NCBI GenBank assembly: GCA_012520655.1
Contig: JAAYNW010000028.1
Span: 1-64,000 of the forward strand
Source: Clostridiales bacterium
Lineage (GTDB): Bacteria > Bacillota > Clostridia > Lachnospirales > Lachnospiraceae
Direction of reading: 5' to 3'
DNA: 64,000 nt
The position numbers and the translations under genes are program-made. The notes below the pieces were generated by a model that searched no databases, was not told where the DNA came from, and saw only the letters and a program-made list of their open reading frames with translations. This document shows positions 58,932 to 64,000 of the stretch, piece after piece; the first letter of the stretch is position 1, and each line of letters opens with the position of its first letter.

Positions 58932-60263
58932 TTATTTCCCAGCTTTCATATATGGTTCTTTTTGCCATATATAAGGTTCATATATGGCTTTCATACCTTT
59001 TACAACCGCATTCCTATTCTTCTTCTCGTCCGGAACAACATATCCGCCCTCCAGCTTTCCAAAACAGACAGTTTCGGACGTACCGGTAATATGCTTCAAA
59101 TATGCATTCATATTTTCTCGCGTCGCATCTTTATCATAGATACGTAGATAAGTAAAGCCGCCGTAACGTTCATCTGCTCCATACGTCAGCCTCACTTCCT
59201 CCATCAGAGAAGAGGTTTTCACCAAATCCATAAAGCGCTTTATCTTTTCTTTCGTATCTACAAGATACAGGTAAATTACTTTACTGTCTTCCGGAAGTTC
59301 TTTACAAATATAATTGCCGTACGGATTTCTCTTTAAGCTCTGAAACATATCCTGCATCATAAGGTTTTCGAATCTTTCCAGATATATAAGGAGTACGTCC
59401 TGCATAACCGTATAATAAAAACATCCGATGCTTTCCTTGCGGATCATGCTCTGCAATTGCCAAACTGTATCTTTTTTCAGGGCGCATACCTTAAGATATC
59501 TGTTCGTATTGATATCATACAGCACCGCCCCGTCCATAGCTACCACCGGCAGATTCAGCTTTACATTCCTAAGAGGCTCCATCAAAGCTATCGGAGTTCT
59601 CGCAGTGGATACGGTAAAACTGGCTCCCCTCTCAATCATCCGGTTAAGCTCTACTTTCGTGTATGAGTCCATCTTTCCGTCTTCATTGAGCAGCGCATCG
59701 TCCATGCCGGATATAAACAATATATCATCTCTCCTATGCCGGGGAAAACGAAAAGCATTTACCCCCAGAGATACGATAATCCCTATAAATGTGTCTGTTA
59801 CTCTATCCGCTACAAATAGAAAAGGCTGTTCATCCGTCATGTGGTTCGCAGCAATACTCAGAAATACCACGCAGGAAAAATAAGACACCTGCGGTATTTT
59901 CATATAAATCGTCGTATTGATTATTAAAATAATAGTCAAGGAGACGATAATATAGCTTATATATCCCTGCTCTATCCCGAAATAATAATAAATCACCAGC
60001 ACAATAGAACCATACAGAGCTCCCATCAAAGTGCCCATCATACGCTCTTTTGCCGCCTTGCTGCTGTTTTCCGCATACGGCTGCATACAGAGCATCGCAG
60101 CGATCGCCGCATAGAAAGGAATTCCTTTCTGTCCCCGCAAATCAAAAATAACAAAACACAGGAATACCGCTACCGCTGTTTTTATTATCCTCTGTCCAAT
60201 ATGAATTCCGTTGCTTCTTTTTTTATTGTACCATATTTTTCTTCCGTGTAACAACGTTATCAC
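58932..60263 (-). CDS. Aromatic acid exporter-type (FUSC) membrane protein fused to a degenerate Cof-type HAD domain
   Basis: A 443-residue fusion. Residues ~20-170 form a FUSC/ArAE-1 membrane domain with five helices (IIKTAVAVFLCFVIF, GIPFYAAIAAMLCMQPY, GTLMGALYGSIVLVIYYYF). Residues ~185-430 resemble a Cof/SPP-type HAD domain: FISGMDDALLNEDGKM and TVSTARTPIALMEPL align with motifs I and II, then VVAMDGAVLYDI. The first motif-I Asp is replaced by Gly and the final GDGxND motif is absent, so it is probably not a phosphatase. A GTG at 60263 starts the frame, but a promoter-like pair (TTGTTA/TACAAT, 60225-60254) lies just inside, so the true start may be later. Confidence 0.75.
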   Translation of the reverse strand: MITLLHGRKIWYNKKRSNGIHIGQRIIKTAVAVFLCFVIFDLRGQKGIPFYAAIAAMLCMQPYAENSSKAAKERMMGTLMGALYGSIVLVIYYYFGIEQGYISYIIVSLTIILIINTTIYMKIPQVSYFSCVVFLSIAANHMTDEQPFLFVADRVTDTFIGIIVSLGVNAFRFPRHRRDDILFISGMDDALLNEDGKMDSYTKVELNRMIERGASFTVSTARTPIALMEPLRNVKLNLPVVAMDGAVLYDINTNRYLKVCALKKDTVWQLQSMIRKESIGCFYYTVMQDVLLIYLERFENLMMQDMFQSLKRNPYGNYICKELPEDSKVIYLYLVDTKEKIKRFMDLVKTSSLMEEVRLTYGADERYGGFTYLRIYDKDATRENMNAYLKHITGTSETVCFGKLEGGYVVPDEKKNRNAVVKGMKAIYEPYIWQKEPYMKAGK

Positions 60264-60281
60264 TCCATGACTATCATTTTA

Positions 60282-61787
60282 TCACATATATTTCATATCT
60301 ACACATAATACGTAGGACTTTCCGAAGCTCGTTATATATTCTTTGGAATATGTAGAACACAAATTTCCCGTAGCACTCGATATATATTCGTGGGATATGT
60401 ACATTTCACTCTTTCGCCCGACTGCCTGATTATAGTATCTCTTCGACTTATGGTCATCGCCGGGCATAGCCGGTTTGAAGTTCTCCCCTGTCCCGACTTC
60501 AACAGAATATCCCATTACGGTATGGCTTGTCTGTATTCCGGCGCTGTCTATCACATAGACACATTCGATGTGTTCCTCCCCTTTGAGGCAATCCCTCAGA
60601 ACTTCATCCATTTCGTTTTCCGGGCAGTCTTTAAGGGCATGTAATGTCTTACTCATAAAGTTTCTCGCCTCACCGTCAATCAGCTCTTTTTCCAAAACCA
60701 GTCTTTTGGAAGGTTCTACGATAAAAGTGGACAATATCTCTTTTAACCTTGAAGTTTCTTCATAAAGGCAAGCGTTTGTCCCGGCATTCTCTTGTGCCAG
60801 AGCCGCATTGTTTTGAATCGTCGAAGATATTCTTGCAATAGTATTGACCATTTCTCTTATATTCTCTTTTTGATTCGCAGTACTTCCTACAATCTTCAGG
60901 CTTTCTTCATTTATTTCATTGATAGAATTCTTCATGCTTTCAAAGCGTTCTGCCGTTAGGTTCACTACTTTTTGACATTCTTCCACCCGCGATACACTTT
61001 CTCCCAGCAATTTTCCTGTCTGCTCTACCGCTTTTGTTGTTTGCTGCGCCAGCTCACCTATTTCCTGCGCTACCACAGAAAATCCTTTGCCGTGTTCACC
61101 CGCTCTCGCCGCTTCGATAGACGCATTTAAAGATAAGAGCTTTGTCTGAGATGAGATGGAGTAAATCATATCCGCTACCCGGGAAATGTTTCTGGAGGCA
61201 ACATTTACCTGCTCCATCGCATTTACCATTTGTATCGCATCCCCGTAACCCTCTTTCGTGTGTTCCATCAGCTTCATCATCCCGACGCATATCTTGTTCA
61301 CATTACTATAGTTTCTTTCGGTTTCCTCATATACATTGTCCGCCTTAAGCGTTACAAGATTCATCTCTTCCGCTATCTGCGTTTCATTTTCTGCCAAAAG
61401 CACAGTCGTATGATTGGCATTCTCCCCTATCAGGTTAATCTGATTCATTATATCATTAATTTTTATAAACGTCTCGGATAAAGATACAATTATTTTTGTA
61501 AGGGCCGTTTTTACAGGAATAAAATCTCCATAAAATTTCGTCGTGTCCGACATTTGCACTAATAAATCTCCTACCGACAGATGTGAAAGAATTTTTGAGA
61601 TTTCTGCTATATACTCGTTCAGTACGCTTGCAATTCCATTAATATCTTCGCTTACCTTTTGAAGATGTTCTTCCTCTACTTCAATTTTATCAATTTCCAG
61701 ATTTCCTTTCACAAGCCGGTTGGTTTGTTTTCTGATAGCCTCACAATCCTTTTCCAACTGTCTGTACATACTCTTTTTACTCATCAT
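60282..61787 (-). CDS. Cytoplasmic methyl-accepting chemotaxis protein with C-terminal sensor
   Basis: A 501-residue protein with no transmembrane helix. The N-terminal ~130 residues are helical. Residues ~150-360 are a methyl-accepting coiled coil with [41 protein letters not shown], the signalling tip. The C-terminal ~130 residues ([47 protein letters not shown]) resemble a Cache/PAS-like sensor, normally found at the N-terminus. AAAGGAGAAAATG precedes the start. It is upstream of the exporter fusion gene in the same direction. No flagellar genes are in the window. What it senses is unknown. Confidence 0.85.
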   Translation of the reverse strand: MMSKKSMYRQLEKDCEAIRKQTNRLVKGNLEIDKIEVEEEHLQKVSEDINGIASVLNEYIAEISKILSHLSVGDLLVQMSDTTKFYGDFIPVKTALTKIIVSLSETFIKINDIMNQINLIGENANHTTVLLAENETQIAEEMNLVTLKADNVYEETERNYSNVNKICVGMMKLMEHTKEGYGDAIQMVNAMEQVNVASRNISRVADMIYSISSQTKLLSLNASIEAARAGEHGKGFSVVAQEIGELAQQTTKAVEQTGKLLGESVSRVEECQKVVNLTAERFESMKNSINEINEESLKIVGSTANQKENIREMVNTIARISSTIQNNAALAQENAGTNACLYEETSRLKEILSTFIVEPSKRLVLEKELIDGEARNFMSKTLHALKDCPENEMDEVLRDCLKGEEHIECVYVIDSAGIQTSHTVMGYSVEVGTGENFKPAMPGDDHKSKRYYNQAVGRKSEMYISHEYISSATGNLCSTYSKEYITSFGKSYVLCVDMKYM

Positions 61788-61837
61788 AGCATTTTCTCCT
61801 TTTATGTTTTTTAGATAAAAAGTGTGTCTATGAAATG

Positions 61838-61873
61838 AAAAAAGCTTGGGTAAGGCACTACGGCCTTATCCAA
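61838..61873 (-). terminator. Intrinsic terminator upstream of the chemotaxis-type gene
   Basis: TTGGATAAGGC pairs with GCCTTACCCAA around a six-base loop and is followed on the minus strand by GC and six T. It lies 50 bases before the methyl-accepting protein start. It therefore either ends gdhA read-through or, if a promoter lies just upstream, attenuates the chemotaxis transcript. Confidence 0.75.
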
Positions 61874-62085
61874 ACTTCTTCGTTTCACATTTAATACTTT
61901 TTACTCTATTTATTTATCACGCCTAATATATTACCACAGTATATGCAATACAGTAAATACCTAACCCGCTTAACAGTAAAAGTCCCTGCTCTACATGCTT
62001 TATCGCATTACTTCTAAACATATATAAATCCCACAAGCAGGCTGTATATGCTTGCTGTAGGATTTAATATCTTTATATTTATAAT
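61874..62085. other. Intergenic region after gdhA
   Basis: AT-rich with no coding potential. It contains the hairpin after gdhA listed separately. I could not assign a confident promoter for the downstream methyl-accepting gene or a sigma-D-type motility promoter. Confidence 0.4.
62026..62065 (-). terminator. Hairpin directly after gdhA
   Basis: AAATCC(T)ACAGCAAGC pairs imperfectly with GCTTGTGGGATTT. The tail (ATATATG) is not a good T-run, so it may be a processing or stability structure rather than an efficient terminator. It starts 20 bases after the stop codon. Confidence 0.45.
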
Positions 62086-63420
<1,335 letters not shown>

Positions 63421-63461
63421 CTACGTGTCCTCCTTTAGTTTGAATGTATTACCTTAGTTAG

Positions 63462-63491
63462 AAAAAAGCACAAAAGAACAATCTTTTGTGC
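63462..63491 (-). terminator. Leader hairpin with T-run ahead of gdhA
   Basis: GCACAAAAGA pairs exactly with TCTTTTGTGC around a four-base loop and is followed on the minus strand by six T. It lies downstream of the gdhA promoter and about 40 bases before the start codon. It therefore either reduces gdhA expression by attenuation or ends transcripts from the upstream gene. Confidence 0.6.
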
Positions 63492-63514
63492 CAAGACTTC
63501 TTTGTCCACGTATT

Positions 63515-63543
63515 ATTATATAATGCTGACTCAGATTTCACAA
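63515..63543 (-). promoter_or_regulatory. Sigma-A promoter of gdhA
   Basis: On the minus strand TTGTGA and TATAAT are exactly 17 bases apart, about 95 bases upstream of the gdhA start. Confidence 0.65.
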
Positions 63544-63629
63544 GTTACTTTAGGGTATTAACCCGTAAAAGTTTTGCAAGTTTTTTGCCCTTTTTTTTAT
63601 ACACTTTGTACAATAATACGTGTATACAA

Positions 63630-64000
63630 TTACAAATATTTCTTTAATCTCTCAATATTCTTTTCTTCAAAATCCATTAATTCCTTCGCGATTTCCAGCG
63701 AAGTATCTCCCGCATGTTCATGATGATTTAAATGCTTGCACATATCCGTTATTCCTCTATTGCTTCCCTGGATCATTACCTCCGCAATATGGCTTGTACT
63801 CGTATCGAACAAGGTATTTGAATGAATACCTCCTACTAACATCATTTGGCTTATATTATTGGTATGGTATGGCTCTGCTTTTCCTTCCAGAATCTTATCC
63901 AGCGCCTTATTATGAATTTCAGAATATTTTAGCGCCTGTTTGGATAATTGGACTGCCAAACTGTCATCCGCAACCTTTTCGCTTATCGTATTGATTGCTT
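63630..64000 (-). CDS. Protein of unknown function, 5' end beyond the window
   Basis: The frame is open to the right edge. The 123 visible residues begin AINTISEKVADDSLAVQLSK and end NIERLKKYL. It is helical and charged, with SQMMLVGGIHSNTLFDTSTSH, HIAEVMIQGSNRGITDM and HLNHHEHAGDTSLEIAKELMDFEEKN. The His/Glu-rich helix pairs (HLNHHEH, EDFEEKN-like) faintly suggest a four-helix metal or ferritin-like fold, but I do not recognise a family. The TTG at 63959 is not the real start because the frame continues upstream. No terminator with a T-run was found directly after it other than the gdhA leader hairpin 140 bases on. Confidence 0.7.
   Translation of the reverse strand, partial: AINTISEKVADDSLAVQLSKQALKYSEIHNKALDKILEGKAEPYHTNNISQMMLVGGIHSNTLFDTSTSHIAEVMIQGSNRGITDMCKHLNHHEHAGDTSLEIAKELMDFEEKNIERLKKYL

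Overview
The window looks like a chromosomal segment of a low-GC anaerobic Clostridia, most likely family Lachnospiraceae. Support for this is indirect: an ispH-rpsA gene pair, a one-polypeptide alpha2-type glycyl-tRNA synthetase, a split biotin-dependent decarboxylase/transcarboxylase cluster, a long 2-hydroxyacyl-CoA dehydratase activase-type protein, NADP-type glutamate dehydrogenase, strong AGGAGG ribosome binding sites and no respiratory genes. Almost all genes lie on the minus strand. I see no rRNA, no tRNA, no CRISPR array, no prophage and no intact insertion sequence.

Region 1 (1-4.6 kb): the start of rpsA, then ispH, cmk, an HI0933-type flavoprotein, an RpiR-type regulator and a TetR-type regulator whose promoter carries a perfect 16-bp palindrome. 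Region 2 (4.7-8.8 kb): a four-gene biotin-dependent carboxyl-transfer operon (carboxyltransferase, OadG-like membrane protein, biotin carrier, OadA-type carboxyltransferase) with no membrane beta subunit. Region 3 (8.9-27.5 kb): housekeeping. It has two D,D-carboxypeptidases, scpA/scpB, a membrane-anchored phosphoesterase, a CmpB-type membrane protein, rpsU, alaS, glyS, a lipoprotein, recO, a small YqzL-like gene, era, a DUF4349 lipoprotein, an M16C peptidase, a sigma-factor-like protein without region 4 and a rhomboid-like zinc-ribbon membrane protein.

Region 4 (27.9-35.5 kb): a 1409-residue activase-like protein on the plus strand converges on a four-gene polar amino acid ABC transporter operon. 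That operon has a leader with a good promoter, a 19-codon open frame whose stop codon touches an intrinsic terminator, and a possible antiterminator. Region 5 (35.6-44.3 kb): a copper island with CopA, an unrecognised membrane-anchored protein, CopZ, a response regulator and a histidine kinase in one direction, a divergent HxlR regulator with an inverted repeat in the shared region, then a DUF2318 lipoprotein and an HMA/SafE/cupredoxin fusion.

Region 6 (44.5-55.2 kb): accessory material. It holds oleate hydratase, a TetR regulator, a rhodanese-TtcA fusion next to tcdA, a MerR/BtrH-like/SDR operon, decayed coding remnants, a PadR-glycosyltransferase operon with a perfect 16-bp-arm inverted repeat, and a cold shock gene with a large leader hairpin. 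Region 7 (55.2-64 kb): an operon-like run of a cytoplasmic methyl-accepting protein, an exporter-HAD fusion, an RluF-type pseudouridine synthase, a divergent ligA and metA (the homoserine acyltransferase with Glu111). It ends with gdhA behind a leader terminator and an unrecognised gene cut by the window edge.

All calls come from reading the sequence and translated proteins. No database search was run.
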